From positions 6,262,001-6,326,000 of the forward strand of contig NZ_CP086322.1 in NCBI RefSeq assembly GCF_023277745.1: a stretch of 64,000 nt of DNA, given 5' to 3'. The DNA is from Streptomyces halobius (GTDB lineage: Bacteria > Actinomycetota > Actinomycetes > Streptomycetales > Streptomycetaceae). Of this stretch, positions 9,113-18,035 are shown piece after piece; positions within the stretch are counted from its first letter, which is position 1, and the number at the start of each line of letters is the position of its first letter. A model generated the notes under the pieces. It was given only the letters and a program-made list of their open reading frames with translations. It had not been told where the DNA came from and made no database searches. A program made the position numbers and the translations under genes.

Positions 9113-11157
9113 GACGCACTCCCTTGCTCGCCGTCGGGTGCGGAGGCGGTGGGCCCGGCGGTGTCCCCGTCGGGTGGCGGGTCCTCGTGCGGGGTGACGG
9201 CGGCCAGGATCTGGTCCATGGCGACCGTCGCGCCCGCGGTGACGTCCAGTGCGGTGACGGTCCCGGCGTGCGGCGCGGCGACGACGTGCTCCATCTTCAT
9301 CGCCTCCACCACCAACAGGCCCTGACCCGCGGCGACGTCATCGCCGACGGCCACCTTGACGACGGTGACGGTGCCCGGCATCGGGGCGGCGAGGGTGTCC
9401 ACGCCGTGCGCCCCGGCTGCCCCGCGCAGCGTCGCCTCCACCGGGTCGTGGTCCTGGACGTGCCAGGAGTCGCCGTCCCGGCCGAGCCAGTCGCCGGCCC
9501 GGTGGAAGGTGTGCAGCACGCCGTCGACGGTGACCCGTACCCGGTCCGGGTCGACCTGCGCGCCCGGGGAGGCGGGTGGTACGTCGTAGGGGACCGGGTC
9601 GTGGCCGGGGACGCGCAGCCAGTGCCGGGTGGGGGCGGGCTCGCCGCCGAGCCGGAAGCCGGTCGGCGCGGCGAACGGATCGCGCCAGCCGCCGTCGGCC
9701 ACGGCCGGCTCCAGGGCCGCCTGCCGGACCGCCGCGGCCGCCGCGTACACCTCGTCCGGCACCTCCGGGGAGACCAGCGCGGCCATGTCGCGCTCCACCA
9801 GCCCGGTGTCCAGCTCTCCGGAGACGACGTCCGGATGGGCCAGCAGCCGACGCAGAAAACCGGCGTTGGTGGGCACACCGAGGGTGACGGTCGAGGCCAG
9901 CGCCGCCCGCAGGGTGCGCAGCGCGGCCGCGCGGTTCTCGCCGTACGCGATGACCTTGGACAGCATCGGGTCGTACCGGCTGCCGACCTCCGTGCCCGGT
10001 GACAGGCCGGAGTCGGTGCGCACCCCGCCGCCGTGCGGTTCACGCAGCGCGAGGACGGTGCCGCCGGTCGGCAGGAAGTCGCGGGTGCCGCCGGTGACGG
10101 ACACGGTCTCGGCGCAGATCCGGGCCTCGACGGCGTGCCCGGTGAGGGTGATGTCGGGCTGGCCGAACGGGAGCCGCTCGCCGGCCGCGATCCGCAGCTG
10201 CCACTCGACCAGGTCGATGCCGCGTTCTCCCGCGATGGTGGTGACCAGCTCGGTGACGGGGTGCTCGACCTGGAGCCGGGTGTTCATCTCCATGAAGAAG
10301 TACGAGGAAGGGTCTTTGCCGGGGACGATGAACTCGACGGTGCCGGCGCCCCGGTAGCCGCACGCGCGCGCCGTCTGCACGGCCGCCTCGCCCATGGCGG
10401 CACGCGTGGCGTCGTCCAGCAGGACCGAGGGCGCTTCCTCGATGAGCTTCTGATGGCGGCGCTGGAGGGAGCATTCGCGCTCGCCGAGGTGGACGACGTT
10501 GCCGTGGCCGTCGGCCAGGACCTGGATCTCGATGTGCCGGGGGCGGTCGATCCAGCGCTCCACCAGGAGGGTGTCGTCGCCGAACGCCCCGCGGGCGGCC
10601 CGGCGGGCGGCGGCGATCTCGTCGGCGAGCCGCGCCTCGTCCCGGACCAGCCGCATGCCCTTGCCGCCGCCGCCCGCGGACGGCTTGAGCAGCACCGGCA
10701 TGCCGGTCTCCCGTGCGACGGCGGCCAGTTGACCGTCGTCGAGACCGCTGCCCGAAGAGCCGGGCACCACCGGGACACCGGCCGTCCGCACCGTCTCCTT
10801 GGCGCGGATCTTGTCGCCCATCAGCTCGATGGCCTCCGCGGACGGGCCGATGAAGGCGAGCCCCGCGGCCGTGCAGGCGCGGGCGAAGCGGGCGTTCTCG
10901 GCGAGGAAGCCGTAGCCGGGGTGGACCGCCTGCGCGCCGCTGCGGGCGGCGGCGTCCAGCAGCCGGTCGATCGCCAGGTAGCTCTCGGCGGCCGGGGCGG
11001 GCCCGATCCGTACGGCGGTATCGGCCTCGCGGACATGCCGCGCGTCCGCGTCCGCGTCGCTGAAGACGGCGACCGAGCGGATCCCGAGGGCGCGCAGCGT
11101 ACGGATGACGCGGACGGCGATCTCGCCGCGGTTGGCGACCAGGACAGTGTCGAACAT
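9109..11157 (-). CDS. Acyl-CoA carboxylase alpha subunit (probable methylcrotonyl-CoA carboxylase), biotin carboxylase plus BCCP
   Basis: Carboxylates biotin with bicarbonate and ATP and carries it to the beta subunit. N-terminal biotin-carboxylase fold starts [20 protein letters not shown]; the ATP-grasp core has [14 protein letters not shown] and [13 protein letters not shown] middle domain follows, then a C-terminal biotinyl domain with VVEAMKMEH, in which Lys621 is biotinylated. Fusion of BC and BCCP in about 680 residues is typical. The start is uncertain: ATG at 11157 keeps the family N-terminus and has GAGGGG 13 nt upstream, while ATGs at 11169 and 11178 are alternatives. Neighbouring HMG-CoA lyase and dehydrogenase argue for methylcrotonyl-CoA rather than propionyl-CoA as substrate. 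Confidence 0.9.
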   Translation of the reverse strand: MFDTVLVANRGEIAVRVIRTLRALGIRSVAVFSDADADARHVREADTAVRIGPAPAAESYLAIDRLLDAAARSGAQAVHPGYGFLAENARFARACTAAGLAFIGPSAEAIELMGDKIRAKETVRTAGVPVVPGSSGSGLDDGQLAAVARETGMPVLLKPSAGGGGKGMRLVRDEARLADEIAAARRAARGAFGDDTLLVERWIDRPRHIEIQVLADGHGNVVHLGERECSLQRRHQKLIEEAPSVLLDDATRAAMGEAAVQTARACGYRGAGTVEFIVPGKDPSSYFFMEMNTRLQVEHPVTELVTTIAGERGIDLVEWQLRIAAGERLPFGQPDITLTGHAVEARICAETVSVTGGTRDFLPTGGTVLALREPHGGGVRTDSGLSPGTEVGSRYDPMLSKVIAYGENRAAALRTLRAALASTVTLGVPTNAGFLRRLLAHPDVVSGELDTGLVERDMAALVSPEVPDEVYAAAAAVRQAALEPAVADGGWRDPFAAPTGFRLGGEPAPTRHWLRVPGHDPVPYDVPPASPGAQVDPDRVRVTVDGVLHTFHRAGDWLGRDGDSWHVQDHDPVEATLRGAAGAHGVDTLAAPMPGTVTVVKVAVGDDVAAGQGLLVVEAMKMEHVVAAPHAGTVTALDVTAGATVAMDQILAAVTPHEDPPPDGDTAGPTASAPDGEQGSAS

Positions 11158-11183
11158 CGTCGTGGACATTCCCCTCATGAAGA

Positions 11184-12800
11184 TCACATCCGGAAGACGC
11201 CGTAGCCGGGCGTGCCCAGGGGCGCGTTGGCACAGGCGGTCAGCGCCAGCCCCAGCACCTGCCGGGTCTCCAGCGGGTCGATCACACCGTCGTCCCACAG
11301 CCGGGCGGTCGCGTAGTAGGCGTTGCCCTGGGTCTCGTACTGCTCGCGGACCGGCGCCTTGAAGGCGTCCTCGTCCTCGGCGGTCCACTCCTGGCCGGCC
11401 GCCTCCAGCTGGTCGCGCTTGACGGTGGCGAGGACGGACGCGGCCTGTTCGCCGCCCATCACCGAGATCTTGGCGTTCGGCCACATCCACAGGAAGCGGG
11501 GGGAGTAGGCCCGGCCGCACATGGAGTAGTTGCCGGCGCCGTACGAGCCGCCGATGACGACCGTCAGCTTGGGGACGCGGGTGCAGGCCACCGCCGTCAC
11601 CATCTTCGCACCGTGCTTGGCGATGCCGCCCGCTTCGTAGTCCCGTCCGACCATGAAGCCGGAGATGTTCTGCAGGAAGAGCAGCGGGATGCCGCGCTGG
11701 TCGCACAGCTCGATGAAGTGGGCGCCCTTCTGGGCGGATTCGGAGAACAGGATGCCGTTGTTGGCGACGATGCCGACCGGGTGGCCGTGCAGATGCGCGA
11801 AGCCGGTCACCAGGGTCGTGCCGTACTCGGCCTTGAACTCCGCGAAGCGGGAGCCGTCGACGATCCGGGCGATCACCTCGCGGACGTCGTAGGGCGTACG
11901 GGAGTCCGTGGGCACCACACCGTAGAGGCCGGCCGGATCGACCGCGGGCTCCGCCACGGGCCGCACCGGCCAGGGGAGCGGGGCGCGGTCGCCGAGGGTG
12001 GCGACGATGGTGCGCACGATCCGCAGAGCGTGCGCGTCGTCCTCCGCGAGGTGGTCGGTGACCCCGGAGGTCCTGGCGTGCACCTCGCCGCCGCCCAGCT
12101 CCTCGGCGGTGACGACCTCGCCGGTGGCGGCCTTCACCAGCGGCGGCCCGCCCAGGAAGATGGTGCCCTGCTCGCGGACGATCACGGCCTCGTCGCTCAT
12201 CGCCGGGACATAGGCACCGCCCGCCGTGCAGGACCCGAGCACCGCCGCGATCTGCGGGATGCCGGCGCCGGACATCCGCGCCTGGTTGTAGAAGATCCGC
12301 CCGAAGTGTTCACGGTCCGGGAAGACCTCGTCCTGCATGGGCAGGAAGGCACCCCCCGAGTCCACGAGACAGAGACACGGCAGGCGGTTCTCCAGGGCGA
12401 TCTCCTGTGCCCGCAGATGCTTCTTCACCGTCATCGGGTAGTACGTGCCGCCCTTGACCGTGGCGTCGTTGGCGACGATCACCGCCTCGCGGCCGGAGAC
12501 CCGTCCGATGCCGGCGATCACCCCGGCCGCGGGGGCGGACCCGCCGTACATCCCCTCCGCGGCGAGCGGCGCCACCTCCAGGAACGGCGATCCGGGGTCC
12601 AGGAGGGTGTCCACCCGCTCCCGGGGCAGCAGTTTTCCGCGCGCGGTGTGCCGGGCCCTGGCCTTCTCACCGCCGCCCAGCCGCGCCGCCGCGAGCTTCT
12701 CGCGCAGCTCGGCGGCCAGCTCGCGGTGCGCGGCCTCGTTGGCCCGCCAGGAGTCGGACGCCGCGTCGGCGGTGCTCCCCAGCACCGGTGCCTGCTCCAT
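11184..12800 (-). CDS. Acyl-CoA carboxylase beta subunit (probable methylcrotonyl-CoA carboxyltransferase)
   Basis: Transfers the carboxyl group from biotin to 3-methylcrotonyl-CoA. The 538 residues contain the two crotonase-like carboxyltransferase halves. The first has [37 protein letters not shown] and [17 protein letters not shown]. The second has [40 protein letters not shown] and [19 protein letters not shown]. These motifs match MCC beta (AccD1-like) better than propionyl-CoA carboxylases. It is the first gene of the leftward operon; GAGGGGG lies 11 nt before the ATG. Its promoter faces the divergent TetR gene, with paired operator-like boxes between them. Confidence 0.93.
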   Translation of the reverse strand: MEQAPVLGSTADAASDSWRANEAAHRELAAELREKLAAARLGGGEKARARHTARGKLLPRERVDTLLDPGSPFLEVAPLAAEGMYGGSAPAAGVIAGIGRVSGREAVIVANDATVKGGTYYPMTVKKHLRAQEIALENRLPCLCLVDSGGAFLPMQDEVFPDREHFGRIFYNQARMSGAGIPQIAAVLGSCTAGGAYVPAMSDEAVIVREQGTIFLGGPPLVKAATGEVVTAEELGGGEVHARTSGVTDHLAEDDAHALRIVRTIVATLGDRAPLPWPVRPVAEPAVDPAGLYGVVPTDSRTPYDVREVIARIVDGSRFAEFKAEYGTTLVTGFAHLHGHPVGIVANNGILFSESAQKGAHFIELCDQRGIPLLFLQNISGFMVGRDYEAGGIAKHGAKMVTAVACTRVPKLTVVIGGSYGAGNYSMCGRAYSPRFLWMWPNAKISVMGGEQAASVLATVKRDQLEAAGQEWTAEDEDAFKAPVREQYETQGNAYYATARLWDDGVIDPLETRQVLGLALTACANAPLGTPGYGVFRM

Positions 12801-12829
12801 CAGTACGCGCCCCCTCGCTCGGTCATCCA

Positions 12830-12876
12830 GGTTAGTGCTCGTTAACTCATTTCCTTCAGGTTAACGACCACTAACC
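12830..12876. promoter_or_regulatory. Paired inverted operator-like boxes between the leucine operon and its TetR gene
   Basis: GGTTAGTGCTCGTTAAC (12830-12846) and GTTAACGACCACTAACC (12860-12876) are inverted copies of each other with a single mismatch, separated by 13 nt. The right copy ends 21 nt before the TetR start. The arrangement suggests a repressor that binds both boxes and controls both promoters. The assignment to the neighbouring TetR is inference. Confidence 0.75.
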
Positions 12877-12897
12877 CGGCTGTCTACAATTGGCCGC

Positions 12898-13572
12898 ATG
12901 AGTAATGCGCACGTCCCTGCCCCGACCAGCCGCCGCGAGCAGATCCTCAAGGAAGCCGCCCGGCTGTTCGCGGAGCGCGGCTTCCACGGCGTCGGCGTGG
13001 ACGAGATAGGGGCGGCCGTGGGCATCTCCGGTCCCGGCCTCTACCGCCACTTCGCCGGTAAGGACGCGATGCTCGCCGAGCTGCTGGTGGGGATCAGTGA
13101 ACGGCTGCTGGCGGGCGGCCGGATGCGGATCGCCGAGAGTGGTGAGACCCCCGAGGCGGTGCTGGACGCGCTGATCGACGGCCATATCGACTTCGCGCTG
13201 GACGACCGCCCGCTGATCACCCTGCACGACCGGGAGCTGGACCGGCTCCGGGAGGCGGACCGCAAGCGGGTGCGGCAGCTGCAGCGGCAGTACGTCGAGC
13301 TGTGGGTGGAGGTCGTCCGCCGGGTCCACCCCGGGCCCTCCGAGGCGCAGGCCCGCGCCGCCGTGCATGCCGTCTTCGGCCTGCTGAACTCCACCCCGCA
13401 CCTGGGCCGCCCGGGTGCGCTCCCGGGGCGTACGGAGGCGGCGGAACTGCTGCACCGGCTGGCGCTGGGGGCGTTCGGGGCGGTCGCGGACGGGCCGGTG
13501 GCGGAGCGGGGTGCGGAGTCGGAGGGGGAGCGGGGTGCGGAGCCGGTGGGAGCCGAGGCGGCGGGGGCCTGA
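12898..13572 (+). CDS. TetR-family repressor, probable regulator of the divergent leucine/acyl-CoA operon
   Basis: 224 residues. The N-terminal helix-turn-helix spans about residues 12-58 (REQILKEAARLFAERGFHGV, then ISGPGLYRHFAGKDAML). The C-terminal ligand domain is helical, with a low-complexity Glu/Gly/Ala tail after residue 200. Divergent placement, the two operator-like boxes and the wholly acyl-CoA gene context point to a repressor relieved by a branched acyl-CoA intermediate. The ligand is not shown by sequence. Confidence 0.88.
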   Translation: MSNAHVPAPTSRREQILKEAARLFAERGFHGVGVDEIGAAVGISGPGLYRHFAGKDAMLAELLVGISERLLAGGRMRIAESGETPEAVLDALIDGHIDFALDDRPLITLHDRELDRLREADRKRVRQLQRQYVELWVEVVRRVHPGPSEAQARAAVHAVFGLLNSTPHLGRPGALPGRTEAAELLHRLALGAFGAVADGPVAERGAESEGERGAEPVGAEAAGA

Positions 13573-13660
13573 GCGGCCGGCCGCCCGGGTGGTGCGGCTC
13601 GCAGCCGCAGCGGTAGTTCACCTCTGGACAGCTTTGATGACCGGCGGGTAGCTTTCGCTG

Positions 13661-13674
13661 AGCAAGCGCTTAGC
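13661..13674. promoter_or_regulatory. Palindromic operator candidate upstream of the second acyl-CoA dehydrogenase
   Basis: AGCAAGCGCTTAGC has a perfect AAGCGCTT core inside a longer imperfect dyad (GCTGAGC and GCTTAGC arms). It sits about 40 nt before the dehydrogenase start, a usual place for a repressor site. Confidence 0.35.
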
Positions 13675-13711
13675 CAGCGGCTTGGCCGGCGACCCGGAGG
13701 AGACGAGACAC

Positions 13712-14869
13712 ATGCGTCGCACTGTGTTCAACGAGGACCACGAGGCGTTCCGCGAGACCATCCGCGCCTTCATCGAGGGCGAGGTGGTCCCCGTATACGA
13801 CGAGTGGTTCGCCGCGGGCCAGGTGCCGCGCGAGTTCTACTACAAGCTCGGTGAGCTGGGCATCTTCGGCATCGAGGTGGACGAGGAGTACGGCGGCGCC
13901 GGCATCGACTCGCACAAGTACGAGGCCGTGATGTACGAGGAGACCGCGCGCGCGGGCGTCAACTTCGGCGGCTCCGGCGTCCATGTGCTGCTCGGCCTGC
14001 CGTACATCAAGATGCTCGCCACCGACGAGCAGAAGAAGCGCTGGCTGCCGAAGTTCGTCACCGGCGAGGAGATGTGGGCCCTGGCGATGACCGAGCCGGG
14101 CACCGGCTCCGACGTCGCGGGCATGAAGACCACCGCGAAGCTCTCCGGCGACGGCACGCACTACATACTCAACGGCGCCAAGACCTTCATCACCGGCGGT
14201 GTGCACGCCGACCGCGTCATCGTCTGCGCCCGCACCTCCGGCCCGCGCGAGGACGACCGCCGCTTCGGCATCTCCCTGTTCGCCGTGGACACCGCGTCCG
14301 CGGGCTACTCCGTCGGCCGCAAGCTGGACAAGCTCGGCCTGCGGACCTCCGACACCGCCGAGCTCGCCTTCGTCGACGTCGAGGTCCCGGTCGAGGACCT
14401 GCTCGGCGAGGAGAACAAGGGCTTCTCCTACCTCGGCAAGAACCTGCCCTCCGAGCGCTGGGGCATCGCCTTCGGCGCGTACGCGCAGGCCGCCGCCGCC
14501 GTCCGGTTCGCCAAGCAGTACGTGCAGGAGCGCACCGTCTTCGGCAAGCCCGTCGCCGCCTTCCAGAACACCAAGTTCGAACTGGCCGCCTGCCAGGCCG
14601 AGGTGGACGCCGCGCAGGCCGTCGCCGACCGCGCCCTGGAGGCCCTCGACGCGGGCGAGCTGACGCCGGCCGAGGCCGCCGGCGCCAAGCTCTTCTGCAC
14701 CGAGGTCGCGCACCGCGTCATCGACAAGTGCCTCCAGCTGCACGGCGGTTACGGCTATATGAACGAGTACCCCATCGCCCGCCTGTACGCCGACAACCGC
14801 GTCAACCGCATCTACGGCGGCACCAGCGAGGTCATGAAGTCGATCATCGCCAAGTCCATGGGCCTGTAG
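13712..14869 (+). CDS. Acyl-CoA dehydrogenase (long-chain/isovaleryl-type active site)
   Basis: FAD-dependent beta-oxidation enzyme, 385 residues. MTEPGTGSDVAGMKT and AKTFITGG mark the FAD/substrate loops, HGGYGYMNEYPIARLY the C-terminal signature. The short-chain catalytic position is Gly here (IYGGTSEV). The acidic residue is instead Glu248 in LPSERWGIA, as in long-chain and isovaleryl-CoA dehydrogenases, so it is not a duplicate in mechanism of the AcdH-like gene at 7011. GGAGGAG precedes the ATG. TesB follows on the same strand after 28 nt. Confidence 0.92.
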   Translation: MRRTVFNEDHEAFRETIRAFIEGEVVPVYDEWFAAGQVPREFYYKLGELGIFGIEVDEEYGGAGIDSHKYEAVMYEETARAGVNFGGSGVHVLLGLPYIKMLATDEQKKRWLPKFVTGEEMWALAMTEPGTGSDVAGMKTTAKLSGDGTHYILNGAKTFITGGVHADRVIVCARTSGPREDDRRFGISLFAVDTASAGYSVGRKLDKLGLRTSDTAELAFVDVEVPVEDLLGEENKGFSYLGKNLPSERWGIAFGAYAQAAAAVRFAKQYVQERTVFGKPVAAFQNTKFELAACQAEVDAAQAVADRALEALDAGELTPAEAAGAKLFCTEVAHRVIDKCLQLHGGYGYMNEYPIARLYADNRVNRIYGGTSEVMKSIIAKSMGL

Positions 14870-14897
14870 GCCCGGGGCCCGCCGAAGCGCACACACG

Positions 14898-15842
14898 TTG
14901 ACCAGCGACACGCACATGACCAGCAATACGCACGTGACCAGCAATACCCACGTGACCGACGCACTCCAGTCGCTGCTCGATCTGCTCTCCCTGGAGCGGA
15001 TCGAGCAGGACATCTTCCGCGGCCGGAGCACCGCCTCCATCGTGCCCCGGGTCTTCGGCGGCCAGGTCGCCGCCCAGGCCCTGGTCGCGGCCGGACGCAC
15101 CGTCCCCGCCGACCGGCCGCCGCACTCCCTGCACGCCTACTTCCTGCGTCCGGGCGACCCCGGCGCGCCCATCGTCTACACCGTCGACCGCATCCGCGAC
15201 GGCCGGTCCTTCACCACCCGCAGGGTCGTCGCCGTCCAGCACGGCCAGCCGATCTTCCACCTGTCCGCCTCCTTCCAGCTGCCCGAGGAGGGGCTGGAGC
15301 ACCAGGAGCCGATGCCTCCGGCACCGGACCCGCTGGAGCTGCCCACCGCCGCCGAGATGCTGCCCCGCTACGCCGACCGGTTCACCGGCCCCGGCGTCGT
15401 CGAGCGGCTGCTGGAGTCCCGGGCGGCGATCGATCTGCGCTATGTCGACGAGCCGCCGTTCGCCACCGCGGGCGAGGCCCGCGACCCCAGGTCGCAGGTC
15501 TGGTTCCGCACCCAGGGCAAGCTCGACGACGACGGTGGGATCCCCCGCCCGCTGCTCGACATCTGCCTGGTCACCTATGTCTCCGACATGACCCTGCTGG
15601 ACTCGATCCTGCTCGCGCACGGCCGGGGCGGCTGGGCCGTCGGCGACGTCGTCGGGGCATCGCTGGACCACGCCATGTGGTTCCACCGCCCGCTGCGCGC
15701 CGACGACTGGCTGCTGTACGACCAGGAGTCCCCCACCGCCCAGGGCGGCCGGGGGCTGGGCAAGGGGCGCATTTTCACGGCCGATGGGCAGCTGGCCGTG
15801 TCGGTGATCCAGGAGGGGGTCGTGCGGGTGCCGAGGGCGTAG
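14898..15842 (+). CDS. tesB: Acyl-CoA thioesterase II (TesB family)
   Basis: Hydrolyses acyl-CoA to free acid and CoA. It has two hot-dog domains: the first with VFGGQVAAQALVAAGRTV and LHAYFLRPGDPGAPI, the second with PLLDICLVTYVSDMTLLDSI and SLDHAMWFHRPLRADDWLLY. These match TesB throughout. The start is unclear. TTG at 14898 gives the longest product, but the in-frame repeats supply ATG 14916 and GTGs at 14934 and 14952; the last begins VTDALQSLLDLL, which is where family homology starts. No clean ribosome site distinguishes them. Probably cotranscribed with the upstream dehydrogenase. Confidence 0.92.
   Translation: MTSDTHMTSNTHVTSNTHVTDALQSLLDLLSLERIEQDIFRGRSTASIVPRVFGGQVAAQALVAAGRTVPADRPPHSLHAYFLRPGDPGAPIVYTVDRIRDGRSFTTRRVVAVQHGQPIFHLSASFQLPEEGLEHQEPMPPAPDPLELPTAAEMLPRYADRFTGPGVVERLLESRAAIDLRYVDEPPFATAGEARDPRSQVWFRTQGKLDDDGGIPRPLLDICLVTYVSDMTLLDSILLAHGRGGWAVGDVVGASLDHAMWFHRPLRADDWLLYDQESPTAQGGRGLGKGRIFTADGQLAVSVIQEGVVRVPRA
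14899..14952 (+). repeat. Three 18-bp tandem repeats at the start of the thioesterase gene
   Basis: Units TGACCAGCGACACGCACA, TGACCAGCAATACGCACG and TGACCAGCAATACCCACG follow each other and encode MTSNTHVTSNTHVT-type residues. Each repeat ends in a possible ATG/GTG start, so the repeat multiplies start codons. Confidence 0.8.
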
Positions 15843-15933
15843 CCGGGTGAGCGGCGCAGAGGTGCACGTCGGAGCCGCTGGTGCCATAGCCCGTGGGGCA
15901 TGACACCCCCCCGCCACACCCCCCCGCTCGTCA

Positions 15934-17085
15934 TCAGCCATCGTCCTCGTCCTCATGTCCCTCTCGGGACCAGGTGATGGTCTGGCCGTCGGGCGTGACC
16001 GTGACCTCGAAGTGATCGAGACCGGGGGCGCCATCGGACCGCCAGCGGGTGACGTACCGCTCGACGTCATCCCAGAGGCGACCCGGTCCGCCCTGCCGCA
16101 CGGTCCATGTGCCGCCGGCCTCCTGGGTGAGGGCCGCCCATACGCCGGCGTCCACATCGATGAGGACATCTTCGGTCCGGCCGTCGCGCACCAGGCTGAT
16201 GCGCTGGGCGCGGGGGGCGGCGAGTTGGGCGACGAAGCGCGTGTTCCAGTCGTCCAGGACATTGGCCGCGAGGCTCGCGGGGCGCTCCTCTCCGATGTCG
16301 AGGTCGGGGAGCATGCCGAGCGAGGGCGGGAGCTGGGGGCGGGCGAGCATGAAGGAGATCTGTCCGCCGAGGAAGCGGCCGCGGGCGGTCCCGTCCTCTC
16401 TGACGGTGAGCCGGGCGAGTTCGGAAGAGTAGAGCCACCCGCACAGAGTGGCCAGGATGAGGCCGCCCGGCTTGGTCTGCTCCACCCACGTGTAGGGCAG
16501 GTCGATCACGCCGCAGGTGGCGATGGTGCGGTCGCGTTTCCCGCCGTCTGCATGGCCCACGAGCCCGTCGCCGACCACCAGTTCGGGGAAGTATCCGCAG
16601 GCGCCAAGAGCCACGCTCGCGGAGGCGGACACGTCCGGGTCGACCTCCACGGAGGTCACGGCCTGGTCGCCAAGCCGGTGACAGAGCAGGCCCGTGGAAT
16701 AGCCGCTGCCGATCTCCTGCACCGTGAGCCCGTCCTCGACGTGCAGCTCTTCGAGCATGCGTACCACCAGGGAGGGCATGGTGCGGGAGGAGGTCGGGGC
16801 GCGCAGGATCTCGCCCCGGATGTCGCGGGGGACGATCGTCCCGGCGATCTGCGTCACCAGGGACTCGTCGTCATAGCAGCGCTCCAGCCACTGCGGATCG
16901 TCCGGCAGTACCGGTCGCCACGCGGTCGGCCCGGGGCCATCGACCGGTTCGAAGAATCCGCCGCGCAGGAACTCATGCCGTGGGACCTCCTCTACGGCCG
17001 CCCGCCACGGCGCGGTGCGGAGGTATCCGCCGGCGGCAAGGTGTTCAGCGAGGCGGAGGCGTAGGGACTTGTCGTCGTGGGGCAC
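15934..17085 (-). CDS. tgmC: PIMT-like methyltransferase of an ATP-grasp RiPP (graspetide) system
   Basis: 383 residues. The N-terminal half is a protein-L-isoaspartate O-methyltransferase-like fold: SLVVRMLEELHVEDG, VQEIGSGYSTGLLCHRLG (SAM motif I), VTSVEVDPDVSASA and GDGLVGHADGGKRDRTIATCGV. The C-terminal half (about 230-383) is family-specific. In graspetide clusters such enzymes methylate an Asp side chain of the esterified peptide, which then closes to aspartimide or isoaspartate. GTG at 17085 is preceded by GGAGAGGAAACCCAC. It overlaps the maturase gene by 94 nt, which is unusually long. The tgmC name refers to the methyltransferase of the tgm (ATP-grasp peptide maturase) family. Confidence 0.85.
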   Translation of the reverse strand: MPHDDKSLRLRLAEHLAAGGYLRTAPWRAAVEEVPRHEFLRGGFFEPVDGPGPTAWRPVLPDDPQWLERCYDDESLVTQIAGTIVPRDIRGEILRAPTSSRTMPSLVVRMLEELHVEDGLTVQEIGSGYSTGLLCHRLGDQAVTSVEVDPDVSASASVALGACGYFPELVVGDGLVGHADGGKRDRTIATCGVIDLPYTWVEQTKPGGLILATLCGWLYSSELARLTVREDGTARGRFLGGQISFMLARPQLPPSLGMLPDLDIGEERPASLAANVLDDWNTRFVAQLAAPRAQRISLVRDGRTEDVLIDVDAGVWAALTQEAGGTWTVRQGGPGRLWDDVERYVTRWRSDGAPGLDHFEVTVTPDGQTITWSREGHEDEDDG

Positions 17086-18035
17086 GTGGGTTTCCTCTCC
17101 AGCAGATCAGCCATCGCGGCGACCATGGGCAGGCCGGTCTCCGGCTCCAGCCACGCCCACTGCCCGGACGGGTTGCACTCCAGGAACCACCATTGCCCTT
17201 CGCGGCCGATGGCGAAGTCGAAACAGCCGAAGACCAACCCGAAGCGGGCCAGGTAGCGGTAGAGGGCGGAGGTGAGGCCGGGCGGAGGCTGCACAGGGGT
17301 GTAGGTGAGCCGACCGTAGTCGGTACGCCAGTCCAACAGGTCCGAGTCGATGCGGACTGTGAACACATGGTCGCCGATGACGGTCACGCGAGCGTCCGCG
17401 ACCTTGTCGACGCGCTGTTGGAACAGGTGGGCTGTGCCGGCAATCGCTTCGTCGATCTCCTTGGCGGCGACCTCGGCGACCTTCACCGTGCACGAGACAC
17501 CGTCAGCGTTTCGGTACAGCGGGGCTGACAGCGGTTTGTAGATCACAGGCCCGTGAGTCTTGATGAAGGCGCGGGCCGCCTCCGGGGCGGACGTCAGGAG
17601 CGTTGGCGGGACCTGGAATCCGGCTGTGACAGCGGTGGCGAGGCCGGAGGGTTTGAACTCGGCGTCGCCAATGCGGTGGGGGTGGTTGACGTACAGGCAG
17701 CCCGGCAGGGACGCCATGACGCCGCCGAGACCATAGCGGGCCTGGGAGACGGCGAACCGGGCGGTCTGTTCGTCCAAATGCGGGAAGGTGAAGCCGGAGG
17801 GGCGCCGGTAGTACAGCGACCGCACACCGGCGAGGTCAGCCGTGCGAGTCGGCGTGGTGAGGGTGCCTGTGATGCCCTCGCTCGTGATCATGGCCGCAAC
17901 CGACAAGGTGGCGGGGAAGTCCCCGGAGTCGAACCGCACGACCGGGACACCCCGGCCGTGCAGCTCATCAATCACCAGATCGGTTGTGGGGTCGTCCAAG
18001 TTGGTGACGACCAGAACCGGACCCGGATGTGTCAC
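16992..18035 (-). CDS. tgmB: ATP-grasp ribosomal peptide maturase (SAV_5884/TgmB family)
   Basis: Uses ATP to join Thr/Ser hydroxyls of a precursor peptide to Asp/Glu carboxyls (omega-ester macrocycles) in graspetides. The 347 residues begin with a pre-ATP-grasp domain (VLVVTNLDDPTTDLVIDEL; GVRSLYYRRPSGF). The ATP-grasp core follows (VIYKPLSAPLYRN, HLFQQRVDKVADARVTVIGD, FGLVFGCFDFAIGREGQWWF) and ends with the Mg-binding FLECNPSGQWAWLE. The GTG overlaps the stop of the precursor gene (GTGA). The last roughly 35 residues lie inside the downstream methyltransferase gene and look non-conserved. Confidence 0.9.
   Translation of the reverse strand: MTHPGPVLVVTNLDDPTTDLVIDELHGRGVPVVRFDSGDFPATLSVAAMITSEGITGTLTTPTRTADLAGVRSLYYRRPSGFTFPHLDEQTARFAVSQARYGLGGVMASLPGCLYVNHPHRIGDAEFKPSGLATAVTAGFQVPPTLLTSAPEAARAFIKTHGPVIYKPLSAPLYRNADGVSCTVKVAEVAAKEIDEAIAGTAHLFQQRVDKVADARVTVIGDHVFTVRIDSDLLDWRTDYGRLTYTPVQPPPGLTSALYRYLARFGLVFGCFDFAIGREGQWWFLECNPSGQWAWLEPETGLPMVAAMADLLERKPTCPTTTSPYASASLNTLPPADTSAPRRGGRP

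Noticed and set aside
15934..17085. Housekeeping protein-repair PIMT
   Set aside because: Although the fold is PIMT-like, the extra C-terminal domain and direct linkage to precursor and ligase genes fit the RiPP role better.
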